A model generated the notes under the pieces. The model saw only the letters and a program-made list of their open reading frames with translations. It ran no database searches and was not told the origin of the DNA. A program made the translations under genes and the position numbers. 64,000 nt of DNA. It comes from Notamacropus eugenii. Its lineage: Eukaryota; Chordata; Mammalia; Diprotodontia; Macropodidae. Of this stretch, positions 1 through 11,664 are shown one piece after another; within the stretch, counting starts at the first letter, position 1, and every line of letters starts with the position of its first letter. The stretch covers positions 55,031,865 through 55,095,864 of the forward strand of contig NC_092874.1 in assembly GCF_028372415.1 (NCBI RefSeq), written 5' to 3'.

Positions 1-583
1 AAAGATATTGGGGTGGTTTGTCATTTCCTTCTCCATTAAACATTCAAAGGATACAACAACAACAAAAAAAAATCCCATGACTGCAAAATCCAAAGACCTG
101 ACGATACTGATAGTGAGAACTAAACACAAAGGAAAATATAACTGTTGTCACTAAAGGATGTAAAGTTAAAGTGACACAATGAGTCTTATTTTTATCTCTG
201 AAATATACCCTTGTGTAGGTCAAGGACAAGTGCTACAACACTGGAGATTCTGAATTAGATTGGTGCTATTAAAAAAAAAGCAATAAAGGATAAAAGGAAA
301 AGAAAGCACTATGGATTAACTCATTGAATAGAGTGAACCTGTGCCACTTGCGTAGATGAGAGCATTACAAATAAAGATGGAACAGAATACCACCATATCA
401 GATTGAGACAGGACGAACAAACAGAATCATAAGTGGTGATCAGTCTCTTCAAAGCATTATGGTGGAACACCTTGGTCAATGAATTCAATTAGATTCCTGA
501 ATCTCCTGCTGTGTACAGGGCATTGTGCTAGGCTCTGGGTGAGCTACAAAGTTTTCTTAAAAGGCATCCTTGTCATCAAAGGG

Positions 584-680
584 AATACATACATACATAC
601 ATACGTATGTATGTATGTATGTACACAATGCATATATATGTATATGTGTATATGTGTATGCATACATAGATATATGTATG
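584..680. repeat. Tetranucleotide microsatellite (CATA/GTAT)n and related TA/TG repeats
   Basis: The stretch starts with tandem ACAT units, switches to GTAT units and then degenerates into TATATG/TACACA. The short open frame across it is only the translation of the repeat. Confidence 0.85.
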
Positions 681-1721
681 TGTACACACAAGTAGCTATG
701 AGAAAATAATAGATATATTCCGATTTATTGGGTGGGTCTCACCTGCATGAGTAAAGAACCCAGAGTCACTATAAAGAGGCTCCATTTGTTGAACAAGAGG
801 CCTATACAGTTGCTCCAGACATATTTGCCTAATGGAATTATATTATTGAATTCAGACTCCCATAGGCAGGAAAAGGAACTGAAGATCAGTAGAAAGTCAA
901 TGCCCCTCCTACAGGCTCACACAGTCCACATGACTCACAGTACCAGTCAAGGGGAAAGTTTGAGTATATTTCCCCTCACTGAGGCTCTATGCTTCACTAT
1001 TCCCCAGTTCAGGCTCTTGTGGCACATAATTTGAACCATGGCCTTGGAATGATTCAAGAACTCCTCTGCTACAGGCTTATATGGACAGAAATTCTCAATA
1101 ATCCATTATTCCCTTTGCCCACTGCATCCCTAGAGCCGTAGTATTCCCTAGAGAATCCAGGAAACTGAATTCATGTCTGCAGTCTCCCCTATCATTTTCA
1201 TTTGACATCCCCAATATTTAGAAGAAAATCTGATGTATTAATGATAACTATTAATTATCAATTATTGGGCATTTAATCTATTCAGCTTTGGGAACATCCT
1301 AGAGTGGTGCCACTTGAATTGCAGGAAGAGTTGATCATTAGCTCAGTACCCAAAGCCATCTTGTTCTATATCCCAATCCCATTTTTCCCCATCTAGTCAT
1401 CCACGAGGATACCAGAGCCTAGAGAGCTAACATAGCTTGGGACTCACATTAAAATGTAATTGGGAAATGTTCAACAAAATAATGAAAATACAATCCAACA
1501 CAGATAATGTTCATTTGTGGTTTTCTACGTCAACGTGAAACCATTATTTCAATTTCAAGCTCATACCACTGGTGTGGCCCGTAGGAGACAGAGTGCTGGA
1601 CTTGGAACTAGCAAGACTTGGGTTCAAGCTGACAAAATGCTTGACAAGTTGACATGCCACCAAACACCTTCCTAACTCAAAGTTAGAGAGAACCTTGGAG
1701 AAGTTAGGCTCTAAATCAGAG

Positions 1722-1806
1722 GTTCTTTCCCTCAGAGATGGGATCCATAGACTTCACCAGACTGCCAAAGAGATCCATGACATAAAAGAGGTCAAGGACC
1801 CCTGAC
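1722..1806. mobile_element. MER5-like hAT fragment
   Basis: The segment carries a MER5-like pattern: a start resembling 'cagaggttctt', 'gggatccatagacttc', then 'ccaaagagatccatgacat' and an end resembling 'caaggacccctg'. The two ends form degenerate terminal inverted repeats. A second copy with the same core (ccagactgccaaag...ccatgacac) is at 15775-15842. The family assignment is by resemblance only. Confidence 0.5.
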
Positions 1807-1879
1807 CTAAATGCAAGGGACCTGAGAGGTCAGTGAGTTCAACCTCCTCATTTTTCTGATGAGAAAACTGAGAGCTTAA

Positions 1880-2110
1880 TAGTAGCTAAAGTTGATACAG
1901 CATTTTGATCATTGCAAAAGACTTCACACATATTATCTCACTTGATCCTCACAACAACACTGAGAAGGAGATGCTATTGTTATTCCAGTTTTGCATATGG
2001 GGAAACTGAGGCAAGAGAAGTTACATGACTTCTCCAGGGTCTCCCACCTAGTATTTGAGGTAGGATAATGATCCCAAGTCTTCTTGAGTCCAAATCCAGC
2101 ACTCTGTCTC
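1880..2110 (-). repeat. MIR-like SINE remnant, antisense
   Basis: It contains the antisense MIR core: 'attatctcacttgatcctcacaacaac', a pyrimidine/AT stretch, 'ggggaaactgaggcaagag', and then the '...ctccagggtctcccac' region. It is diverged and lies directly before a younger SINE. Confidence 0.6.
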
Positions 2111-2204
2111 CTACCGTCCACCCCAGCGGTATCAAATTCAAACAGAAATAGTAGCTGCATAACGTCTTAGAAAACCACAAATTAAAATTATCAGTGTTGG
2201 ATTG

Positions 2205-2456
2205 TGTGGGCAGCTGGTGGCACAAAGGATAAGGTGCTGGGCCTGGAGGCAGGAAGACCTAAGTTCAAACCCAGAATCAGACACTAGCTGTGTGACCCTG
2301 GGCAAGTTACTTAACCGTGTTTGCCTCAGTTCCTCATCTGTAAAATGAACTGGAGAAAGAAATGGCAAACCACTCTAGTATCTCTGCCCAGAAAATCCCA
2401 AATGGGGTTACAAAGAACTGGACACAACTGTAAAACAACTGAAGAACAACAGATGT
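2205..2456 (+). repeat. Marsupial SINE with RTE-like tail
   Basis: The copy is near full length. It has a tRNA-like head (ggcagctggtggcacaaagg), the hallmark 'gtgtgaccctgggcaagtta' block, 'gcctcagttcctcatctgtaaaatg', the 'ggcaaaccactctagtat' block and the tail 'ggacacaactg...aacaac'. That tail also occurs at the 3' end of the RTE/BovB-like LINE at 35935-36485, which fits mobilisation by RTE machinery. Six sister copies lie in this window. Confidence 0.85.
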
Positions 2457-2929
2457 TGGATTACATTTTTATTTATTTTGTGAACATCTCCCAACTACGT
2501 TTTAATCTGGTTCCCAAGGAGAGTTTGATACCCTTGGTCTATACCACACTACCTCTAATTGGCTAAGTAGTCCAGTTCCTATATGAAAAGAAAACACCCC
2601 TGCTCACAATAAAGGCTGAATACAAGCTTTCAGAGTCCAACTGAATTCAGTGGTCACAGTGCTCTGTCATACCACCTTGGACACCGAAAGTCACTTCTGA
2701 TTCTTGTGCAATCTACAACATCATCATGGAGTGACCCTCTAGCTTTCTGCTGAAATACTCACAGGGAAGGAAAAACATACTGTCTCCCAAACCACTTTTG
2801 CAGGCACTAACTGCTAAGGAATTCTCCTTACGTGGAGCTGAAATGAGCCTTTCTGCAGCTTCTACCCCTTGCTCCTAGTTATGTTCCATGTGATCTGTGG
2901 AACAAGTCTAACCCAGGTAGGTGGTGCAG

Positions 2930-3165
2930 TAGAGAGCGCATTGGACCTGGAGTCAGGAAGATCTGAGTTCAAATCCAAACTAATTCTCAGCAAATCACTC
3001 CACCTCTGTCTGCCTCTGCTTCTTCAGCTGTAAAATGGAGATAATCATCTCACCCACCTGCCAGAATTGTTGTGAAGATAAAATGAAATCCATATTTGCA
3101 AAGTGCTTTGCTAGTGGAAAGGTGCTATCCAAATGCTAGTTGTTCTCCTTGTTATTGTTATTAAC
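2930..3165 (+). repeat. MIR-like SINE, sense
   Basis: A tRNA-like head (tggtgcagtagagagcgcattgg) is followed by 'gagtcaggaagatctgagtt', the core 'tgtaaaatggagataatcat', and the 3' part 'ttgttgtgaagataaaatg...gcaaagtgctttg'. The order matches the MIR/CORE-SINE layout. Confidence 0.65.
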
Positions 3166-3554
3166 AATCCCTCTTCAGTACAGAAGAACTTGAAATACTT
3201 GGAAAAAAACAATCATGCCATGGTCCCCATCCCGTAACCATCTTGTCTATACTTTCTTGAAACACTCCACCTTGTCAATATCTGTTCTAAAATCATAGAC
3301 TTGAAGAATATTAGGTATAAAAGCTTAGCAATCATCCAATTCAAACACAATCATTTTGTAGCTGAGGAAAATGAGACTCAACAGAGGCCTGCTAAAGGTC
3401 ACTGTACTCAGTCAGGAGAATTGACCTTAACTGCACCTAAGACTAGCTGTGTGATCATAGACTCTTACCTCTTAGAACCTCAGTTTCCTCAAGTAGAAAA
3501 CAGAAATAATAAATTTTGTATTACCTATTCCTAGGGGTTGTTGTACTTGGCAGG

Positions 3555-3592
3555 TCAAGTCAAGCCAAGAAGCATTTATTAAGAACTCATTA
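3555..3592. repeat. Left half of an older repeat split by HAL1
   Basis: The sequence 'agcatttattaagaactcatta' ends exactly where HAL1 begins. It resumes after the HAL1 poly-A at 6361 as 'tcattatataccaggaactg', which together make the common mammalian repeat pattern 'catttattaag...ctatgtgccaggaactgagctaagcac'. HAL1 therefore jumped into an older L2/MIR-like repeat. Confidence 0.7.
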
Positions 3593-4205
3593 GGGGGCGG
3601 AGCCAAGATGGCGGAGTAGAAACACACGCATACACTAGCTCCAAACCCACAGCCCATAAAATATCTGTAAAAAAGATTCTGGAGCAACAAATTCTGGAGC
3701 AGCAGAAGCCACAGAACAACGGAGCGGACGAGACCTGTTCCAGAGAGACCTGACGCGAAAGGTCTGTCGCACCCCTGACTGGGAGTCGAGTCCAGCCCTG
3801 CCTTGGCCGCTGCACTGAGAGGAGCAGATGCGAGTGGGCTTCAGGGACAGAATCTCCAGCGGCCGTGCAGGTCCTACCACCCACAGGCCCCAAAGGTTGG
3901 TGAGAGGGTCTTCTAGGCTTGCTAAGAGGGGAGTGGGGTGCCCCCATAACTCAGGCCCCCTGGGGAGGCAGCAGCGGAGGCGGGAGCAGACTGGGGCTCC
4001 CCAAGCAGGCAGGAGCTGGGATCCATTGTTGAAGGTCTCTGCATAAACCCCCTGAGCGAGCCCGTGAGGCGGCCCTGCCCCCACCTGAGCACCTGAACTT
4101 AATCTCACACTGAATAGCAGCCCTGCCCCCGCCAAAGCCCTGAGGCTGGGAAGCAGCATTTGAATCTCAGACCCCAAGTGCTGGCTGGGAGGATCTGGAA
4201 GCAAA

Positions 4206-5343
4206 GTGGGTGTGAAGAGAATATTCAGAAGTCAAGTCACTGGCTGGGAAAATGCCCAGAAAAGGGTGAAAAAAAATAAGACTATAGAAGTTTATTTTCT
4301 TGGTGAACAGATATTTCCTCCCTTCCTTTCTGATAAGGAAGAAAAATGCTTACCATCAGGGAAAGATACAGAAGTCAAGGCTTCTGTATCCCAGCCCACC
4401 CAATGGGCTCAGGCCATGGAAGAGCTCAAAAAGGATTTTGAAAATCAAGTTAGAGAGGTGGAGGAAAAACTGGGAAGAGTAATGAAAGAGATGCAAGAAG
4501 AGCATGAAAAACAGGTAAACACCCTGATAAAGGAGACCCAAAAAAAATGCAGAAGAAAATAACACCTTGAAAAATAGGCTAACTCAACTGGCAAAAGAGG
4601 TTCAAAAAGCCAATGAGGAGAAGAATGCTTTCAAAAGCAGAATTAGCCAAATGGAAAAGGAGGTTCAAAAGCTCACTGAAGAAAATAGTTCTTTCAAAAT
4701 TAGAATGGAACAGATGGAGGCCAATGACTTTCTGAGAAACCAAGAAATCACAAAACAAAACCAAAAGAATGAAAACATGGAAGATAATGTGAAATATCTC
4801 ATTGGAAAAACAACTGACCTGGAAAATAGATCCAGGAGAGACAATTTAAAAATTATGGGACTACCTGAAAGCCATGATCAAAAGAAGAGCCTAGACATCA
4901 TCTTTCATGAAATTATCAAGGAAAACTGCCCTGAGATTCTAGAACCAGAGGGCAAAATAAGTATTCAAGGAATCCACAGATCACCGCCTGAAACAGATCC
5001 AAAAAGAGAAACTCCTAGGAACATTGTGACCAAATTCCAGAGTTCCCAGGTCAAGGAGAAAATATTGCAAGCAGCTAGAAAGAAACAATTCAAGTACTGT
5101 GGAAATACAATCAGGATAACACAAGATCTAGCAGCTTCTACATTAAGGGATCGAAGGGCGTGGAATATCATATTCCAGAAGTCAAAGGAACTAGGACTAA
5201 AACCAAGAATCACCTACCCAGCAAAACTGAGTATAATACTTCAGGGGAAAAATTGGTCTTTCAATGAAATAGAGGACTTTCAAGCATTCTTCATGAAAAG
5301 ACCAGAGCTGAAAAGAAAATTTGACTTTCAAACACAAGAATGA
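4206..5343 (+). pseudogene. HAL1/L1 ORF1p-like RNA-binding protein, one frameshift
   Basis: L1 ORF1p is a trimeric RNA-binding chaperone. The N-terminal part (4206-4562) and the rest (4567-5343) lie in different frames. The shift maps to an A-run near 4540-4548 with one A more than the coding frame needs, so the copy is broken once. The first half and the start of the second are heptad-rich and charged (NRLTQLAKEVQKANEEKNAF), predicting a long coiled coil. The RRM-like domain follows (RRDNLKIMGLPESHDQKKS), then the C-terminal domain with 'TKFQSSQVKEKILQAARKK', 'ITQDLAASTLRDRRAWN' and 'GLKPRITYPAKLSI', all typical of L1 ORF1. About 378 codons in total, usual for the family. Confidence 0.88.
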
Positions 5344-5482
5344 AGAGAAGCATGAAAAGGTGAACAGCAAAGAGAAGCCATAAGGGACTTACTAAAGTTG
5401 AACTGTTTACATTCCTACATGGAAAGACAATATTTGTAACTCTTGAAAGTTTTCAGTATCTGGGTACTGGGTGGGATTACAC

Positions 5483-5486
5483 ACAT

Positions 5487-5524
<38 letters not shown>
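5483..5524. repeat. (CA)n microsatellite inside HAL1 3' UTR
   Basis: An almost pure run of CA dinucleotides follows 'gattacacacatgcac'. It lies about 140 bp past the ORF1 stop of the HAL1. Confidence 0.95.
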
Positions 5525-5525
<1 letters not shown>

Positions 5526-6360
5526 GACAGAGTGCACAGAGTGAACTGAAGAGGATGGGATCATATTTTTTAAAAAAATGAAATCAAGCAGTAAGACAGA
5601 AATATATTGGGAGGAAAAAGGGAGAAATGGAATGGGACAAATTATCTCTCATAAAAGAGGCAAGCAAAAGACTTTTTAGTGGAGGGAAAAAGAGGGGAGG
5701 TGAGAGAAAAACATGAAGTTTTACCCTCATCACATTCCACTAAAGGAAGAAATAAAATGCACACTCATTTTGGTATGAAAACGTATCTTACAATACAGGG
5801 AAGTGGGGGATAAGGGGATAAACAGGGTGGGGGGAATGATGGAAGAGAGGGTATGGGGAAGAGGGAGCAATATGAGGTCAACACTCACAGGGAGGGACAG
5901 GATCAAAAGAGAGAATAGAAGTAATGGGGGGCAGGATAGGATGGAGGGAAATATAGTTAGTCTTATACAACACGACTAATATGGAAGTCATTTGCAAAAC
6001 TACACAGATATGGCCTATATCGAATTGCTTGCCTTCCAAAGGGAAGGGGTGGAGAGGGAGGGAGGAAGAGAAGTTGGAACTCAAAGTTTTAGCAACAACT
6101 GTCGAGTACTGTTCTTGCTACTAGGAAATAAGAAATACAGGTAAAGGGGTATAGAAAGTTATTTGGACCTACAGGACAAAAGAGAAGACGGAGACAAGGG
6201 CAGAGAGGGATGATAGAAGAGAGGGCAGATTGGTGATAGGGGCAATTAGAATGCTCGGTGTTTCAGGATGGGGGGAGGGGACAAAAAGGGTGAAAATTTG
6301 GAACCCAAAATTTTGTGAAAATGAATGTTAAAAGTTAAATAAATATAAAAAAAAAAAAAC

Positions 6361-6560
6361 TCATTATATACCAGGAACTGAGCTAAGCACTCAAGGTACA
6401 AATACAAGCAAAAAGAAATCTAATCTCTGCTCTTAGAGACCTTAATTTCTAATGGGGAAGACAACACATAAAAGGGAGATGAAAGGGGAGAAAGGTGCAC
6501 ACCAAGGTAGAGGGAGGCTGGGCTTGGTGGCAAAGTTCAGAGAACAAAGGATAGCTGGAT
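6361..6560. repeat. Right half of the repeat split by HAL1
   Basis: It continues 'ctcattatataccaggaactgagctaagcac' with 'aggtacaaatacaagcaaaaag', 'gagaccttaatttctaatgg' and 'gaagacaacacataaaa'. The same order of blocks recurs at 34235-34420 and 55030-55200, so this is one repeat family. It resembles the antisense 3' end of L2/MIR-type elements. Confidence 0.6.
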
Positions 6561-7284
6561 TGGGCCTCAAGGACCTAAGGGCTAACAAACCTTCAGCTGC
6601 TGTATAAATGTAAATGACTGTTCTAGAATTACAGAATCACAGAACCTTCCAGGCCACACGGTCCAACCCTTAAGAGAGAAGCGACAAATGCAGGAAGAAT
6701 GGGGCCAGTGACCTAACTAGAGTCTTTGTTAACACGCACTTTCTCACTCAACAATGAACCAACCTAAACTGTGGATTCTACACACCAGAGTCCTTCCGGA
6801 ACCCAAATCCCAGCCTTTGTCTGTTACTATGCCCTTAGGAGCTAAGTTGGAACACAGCCTAAGGGCTCTCTGTCCCTATTCCACCACAAGGGGTAACCTG
6901 AAGTGCTGCTCCTGCCCTCTTCTCCACAGCTGGTAGACCAGGCCACTCTGTTCCCAATGACACAGTCCAAAAAGATTTCTCTGTCAAATCACTGCCTCTT
7001 CACACCAAGAGGCTTCCAAAATTAAGAGTAGGAGTGTAGGAAAGTGAAAGAAAGGAAGAAAGGCAAAGTAACTGAGGAGAATGAAAATGTGATTTTGTGT
7101 ATATGGGGCTGGGGAAGTGGAAATAGGGTTTTGTAATAAATGAAATGGGAATCAACTCAAATCATACAACTATACATGTCCTGGGTCCAAAGAACTGTAA
7201 CACACACACACTTAAATATATCACCTAATTTTGCAAATAGGTTTTAGTAATCATTACATCACAAAAATGTCAATCCTCTAACAA

Positions 7285-7535
7285 TTAATAATAACAATAT
7301 CTGTATAGTGCTTTAAGGCTTGCAAAATATTTTGCAAATATTACCTTATTTTATCCTCAAAACCATTCTGGGAGGTAGGTACTATTATTATCTCCATTTT
7401 TGCAGACTAAAACACTGAGGCAGATAGAGGTTAAGTGACTTGCCAAAGGTCACATAGCATGTGAGATGAGATCTGAATTCAGGTCTTCCTGACTCCATGT
7501 CTGGGCCCTCTCTTCACTGGGCCATTAAGCTGCAC
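7285..7535 (-). repeat. MIR-like SINE, antisense
   Basis: Blocks run in antisense MIR order: 'tatctgtatagtgctttaag', 'ttatcctcaaaaccattctg', 'ggtaggtactattattatct', 'cactgaggcagatagaggtt', 'aagtgacttgccaaaggtca' and a degenerate tRNA-like end. Confidence 0.75.
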
Positions 7536-8537
7536 TAGTAAAAACCTGTCTGGTCTATCCTGAGGAAATATTACAGCTCTGTAACACAGAGAAATGGGCT
7601 AATTAGTCTATCTGTTTTCTCCAATTAATTTTTTTAGTAATTTATTAGATTACTAGACAGATAGATTTTTTTTTAAATTTCTACTTGTTATCCCAATTTT
7701 GAAGATGTACTTTCAAGAATAATTTAATCCTATACGTTCATCTGTTGGCATCATTAGAGATACCTGAAGTCTAAAATGGTTGGGCCTAAATCTGGGCTAC
7801 AGGAGCAGAGAGGGTTTATCTCATTTCAAAAGAAAGAGCGTGAACCAAAAGACTTTTAAATATTCTTCCATTCTCTCAGTTACTGCATTATTCAAAGACA
7901 AGTCGACAAAAAGAGATCAAGAATCTCTATTTCCAGTGAAAACAGAGTCGCCAGAATGGGAGCTATAAAAAGGCATGATTAATAGCTCAATAATAACTGA
8001 AATACCAAATTTCAAAAGGCCCAGTTGGAGCACAACAAAGTGAGGTTTCTTCTCTCACCCCCGGGAAATCAATGTGCTGCATCTGGCAAAGGAGGTCCGT
8101 GTTATGTCCCACAAACATCCCCGGCACCCACGCCCATGACGGGGCCCCCTACTCTAGACCTCAGCATTTCCTGAGCCGCTTCCCCCTCTCACATATGACA
8201 CCAAAACAAAAGCATATGGACCTATGTCAACCAAATCATGTATCAAGAAAGGGCCACAATACAAACAAAACTGACTTCAGGAGTAACAGATTTTTTCAAA
8301 GCCTGTTTGATGAAGGAAACTGGGTGCGATTCAGGCACACATGACGGATTAAGTGTTAAATATTTATTAAACATGCAAAATTCACAGCAGCCAAATGGAA
8401 GTCCTTTTGATGAGTTTACCACCTAGCACAGTGCTTGCGATATGGTATACCGTAAACTTTCCCAAACAAACCTGGCCGGAGCACGTTGTGAGGTCTGACA
8501 CTTACTGACAGAACCCAAACATTCCAGTCTGTCTCAC

Positions 8538-8566
8538 ACACACTCACACACACACACACACACTGG
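8538..8566. repeat. Short (CA)n microsatellite
   Basis: Repeated CACA units with one interruption, ending at 'ctgggtttgg'. Confidence 0.85.
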
Positions 8567-8654
8567 GTTTGGTAAATTTAGGAATAAGATAAAGGCTATT
8601 GGATCTATTTTATCCTCCCCCAAACTGCTGCACAGAATGAATGTTTTTATCCCA

Positions 8655-8925
8655 TATAATGTTATTGCTATTTAATCACTTCAGTCATATCCAACTCTTT
8701 ATGACCCCATTGGGGGTTTTCTTGGCAAAGACACGAGAGTGGTTTGCTATTTCCTTCTCCAGCTCATTGGAAAGATGAGGAAACTGAGGCAAACAGGGCT
8801 GAGTGACTTGCCCAGGGTCACACAGCCAGTAAGCGTCTGAGGGCAGATTTGAACTAAGGTAGGGAAGCCTTCCTGATTCCAGGTTTGGCACTCCACCTAC
8901 TGCACCACCTACCTCTGCCAACATA
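8655..8925 (-). repeat. Marsupial SINE with RTE-like tail, antisense
   Basis: It reads in antisense: 'tatccaactctttatgaccc', 'tttcttggcaaagacacgag', 'tttgctatttccttctccag', 'aaactgaggcaaacagggct', 'cagggtcacacagccagtaa', and a tRNA-like head ending 'ctgcaccacctacct'. This is the reverse complement of the family at 2205-2456. Confidence 0.85.
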
Positions 8926-9289
8926 ACTTCATGTTTAATATTTGGGGGAGAAATTATTGCTTATAGAGCTTCTACTTCTATCTCCTGGAATTTGTTTGGG
9001 AAATTGCTGGCGTGTGTGCCTCACTGACTGATTTTTTAGATGAGGTCAGGAGCTGTCAGTCACAAATATTACAATATGCTTAAAACAAATACAAGGTAAT
9101 AAAAATCAAAGATCAAGCAAAAACACCAAGACAGCGATCTGAGCACAACTAAAAGGCTGTAAAAAATAAATGGAGAAAATGAGCCACGATGGACCGAACA
9201 TGAACCAACTCATAATGGAAAGCAGCATCATTTTTCTTTTTTCCTCTTTTGGTTTTTGCTTTTCAATTAACAAGCTTTTTTTGTTGTTG

Positions 9290-10375
9290 TTAAAATCTGT
9301 CTGCTCCACCACAGTCCCCAGGAACAATTTTTTTAAAAAGCCAATAAATCCCCCAACATATATTGACACAGGCCAGTAAAACAAATTTCCACATTAGTCA
9401 TGCCTGAAAATGTATATTTCTTTCTGCAATTCAATTTCATCACCATCCCATCAAGAAGTGAGTGGAATGAATCTTCTTTCTTTTTTGGACTCATGATTTA
9501 CCAATGAATTGATCAGAGTTCTAAAGTTTTCCAAAGTTGTTTCTATAGTGTTATTGTAAAATTTTTTCTCCTATTTCTGCTCACTTGCTCTGCATCAGTT
9601 CAAAAAAGTCTTCCTACTTTTTTTTCCTGAAATTGTCTATTTCATCATTTCTTATGGAACAGTAACATTCCTTCACATTCATATAATTTGTTTAACCATT
9701 TCCCAACAGGAGAACACCCTCTTTCCCACCCTGCAGTTGGTTTCTGATTTTTCGCTACCATGAAAAGAGCTTCTATAAATACTTCTGTAATATAGCTATT
9801 TTCCCTCTTTAATTTCTTAGGGGTGGGGGATGAGCCTAGTACTGGTATAGCTGGGTCAAAGAGTATGTCCAGCTAGTAGTTTTCTGGCATACATCTAAAA
9901 TGCTTTTCACAACAACTAGAACAAACTACAATGCATTGTGTATCTATTTTCCCACAGGCCCTCCAGCATTTGTCATTTTTCTCTTTGCCAGTCTGATAGG
10001 TATAAAGTGGAATCTCAAATTTTCTTTAATTAATACTTAATTATTAGTGAATTACAGCATTTTATATAATTGCTAACAGCTTGGATTTCTCCTTTTGAAA
10101 ACTGACTTCATATCCTTTGGCCTTTAGTCTTACAAATTTGAACCAGTTCTTCATATATCTGGGAAATGAGGCCTTTATCAGAGAAACTTGTTGCAAAGAT
10201 TTTTCCCAGTTACCTATTTCCCTTCTGATTTTTACAACATTAGATTTATTTGTGCAAAAACTTGTAAATTTTTATATAATGAAAATTGCTTATTTTATCA
10301 TGTGATCTTCTCCATTACTTTAGTCATATTTCTTCTTTGCTTCTCTAACTTGTTACAGTGCTACTTTTTAAAGAA
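9290..10375 (-). mobile_element. L1 3' fragment, antisense, old
   Basis: In antisense it matches the order of blocks in the younger L1 copy at 21970-24104: 'ccacattagtcatgcctgaa', 'tcacttgctctgcatcag', 'ggagaacaccctctttccca', 'agcttctataaatacttctg', 'agctgggtcaaagagtatg', 'ctgataggtataaagtgga', 'gaggcctttatcagagaaac'. It covers the 3' UTR and ORF2 C-terminal end only and is heavily diverged. Confidence 0.75.
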
Positions 10376-10769
10376 GCAAAATTCTGGATATTATGCAAGT
10401 GTACCTTACCACAGTGTTCTCCAAAGTGGGAGCCATTACACCACCCTACAGGGTATGAGACCTGAAAGGGGGGAAGAAGATGGACAATCCTCCAGTGTTC
10501 TGTGATGGGCTGTCTCTAACACAACCATACCTAACTTTGTTCCTCCCAACATCTGCCAGTTTTGTGCTTTCTTTCTCTGCTACATAAGTTCCAAATCCCT
10601 CAACTCAACCTCCTATCCTGCAGATGGCATCTTAGGGTAGTTATAGCCTAACTACTTACGGAGCATCCAGGTGCCACCCACATTCCTCACATTACTCTAT
10701 AACTGTGACAACGCCCCTCATAGACAATCAGAGTGAGTCTCATAGGACAAGCAGGCATGGGTGAATTGT

Positions 10770-11046
10770 GATCTGTACTACACACTTACATTATCTTTCT
10801 GCCAAACACATCTGTCTTCCGAACTTCTGTGTTACTGCCAAGAGCCTCACTGACCTTTGGTCCTCCCAGGTTCACAGTTTGACATCATTTTTGACTGCTC
10901 GCCCTCTCTCACCCCACACATACAATCAGCTGCCAAATATTGTCCCCTCTCTCTTCTCACCTCTTCATCTGTCCCTTCTCTCTACTCACACAATCAGCTT
11001 AGTTCAGAATTTCATCACCTGTCTCCTGGACTATTCAATAGCCTCC
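10770..11046 (+). mobile_element. L2 fragment, sense
   Basis: The C/T-rich stretch with 'tttgacatcatttttgactg' and 'gtctcctggactattcaata' followed by 'gcctcctaat' matches the L2 3' region (typically 'tcctggactattgcaatagcctcctaa'). It breaks off abruptly at about 11046. Confidence 0.6.
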
Positions 11047-11457
11047 TAATCGGAGGTTTGAGGAAGGCCAAAAAGTTTGGAAAAATTGCTGTGGTGAGTG
11101 GGATGGTGAGTCGATGAGTGAGGTAGAACAGGGTTTCCTTTTCTACCACAAATCTGTAGTAAATCCAGTTAGCACAGTTGCATTCTTCAGCTTCATTCAG
11201 CAGCACATGAGGGAGCAAAGGCAGCAGATGGTGGAATTACTCCAAGGATTAGGCTTAGGAAGCCAAGATTGGCAAGAGGATATCCAGCAGAGAATAGTGT
11301 AGGGTTCAACTGGTTGACCAGGGGGTCAAGATGGAATAGACAAGAGAATGAATCCAGTGCTGGGGTGATAGCTTGGGGGAAAACAAAAAGGTCAAGGAAT
11401 TGAAGGTTATGATAAGGATAAAGAAAAGGTTTGGGGCTACAAGGGAGAAGCAGAGGG

Positions 11458-11509
11458 AAAATAACAATAGGCTGTGATCCATCAGAGAAGGGAATTTTCA
11501 AGCTACATG

Positions 11510-11540
<31 letters not shown>

Positions 11541-11623
11541 TATGTGTGTGTGTATGTGTGTGTGTGTGTGAAAATGACAACAGGTTGTGATCCATCAGAG
11601 AAGGGAATTTTTGAGCTACATGG

Positions 11624-11662
<39 letters not shown>
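11458..11662. repeat. Tandem duplication of a unique segment plus (TG)n
   Basis: Two adjacent copies of the same unit occur: 11458-11570 and 11571-11662. Each starts 'aaaataacaataggctg' / 'aaaatgacaacaggttg', shares 'tgatccatcagagaagggaa' and ends in a TG-dinucleotide run. The non-repeat parts differ at a few positions and the TG runs differ in length and interruptions. Confidence 0.9.

Positions 11663-11664
<2 letters not shown>

Larger units (their letters stand above)
3593..6359 (+). mobile_element. HAL1 (half-L1) element, nearly full length
   Basis: The element begins with the L1-type 5' end 'ggggcggagccaagatggcgg', has a GC-rich 5' UTR (about 3593-4205), one L1 ORF1-type coding region (4206-5343), a purine-rich 3' UTR of about 1 kb, and ends in 'gttaaataaatat' plus poly-A. 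No reverse transcriptase or endonuclease coding is present between the ORF1 stop and the tail, which defines the HAL1 class rather than an ordinary L1. The 9-bp sequence 'aactcatta' flanks it on both sides as a target-site duplication. The clean ends, intact tail and nearly open ORF suggest a fairly recent insertion. It must have been copied by L1-supplied machinery. Confidence 0.85.

Noticed and set aside
2205-2300. tRNA-like head of a SINE, possible tRNA gene
   Set aside because: The A-box-like head is part of a full SINE with its usual body and tail; no cloverleaf with paired acceptor stem is apparent.
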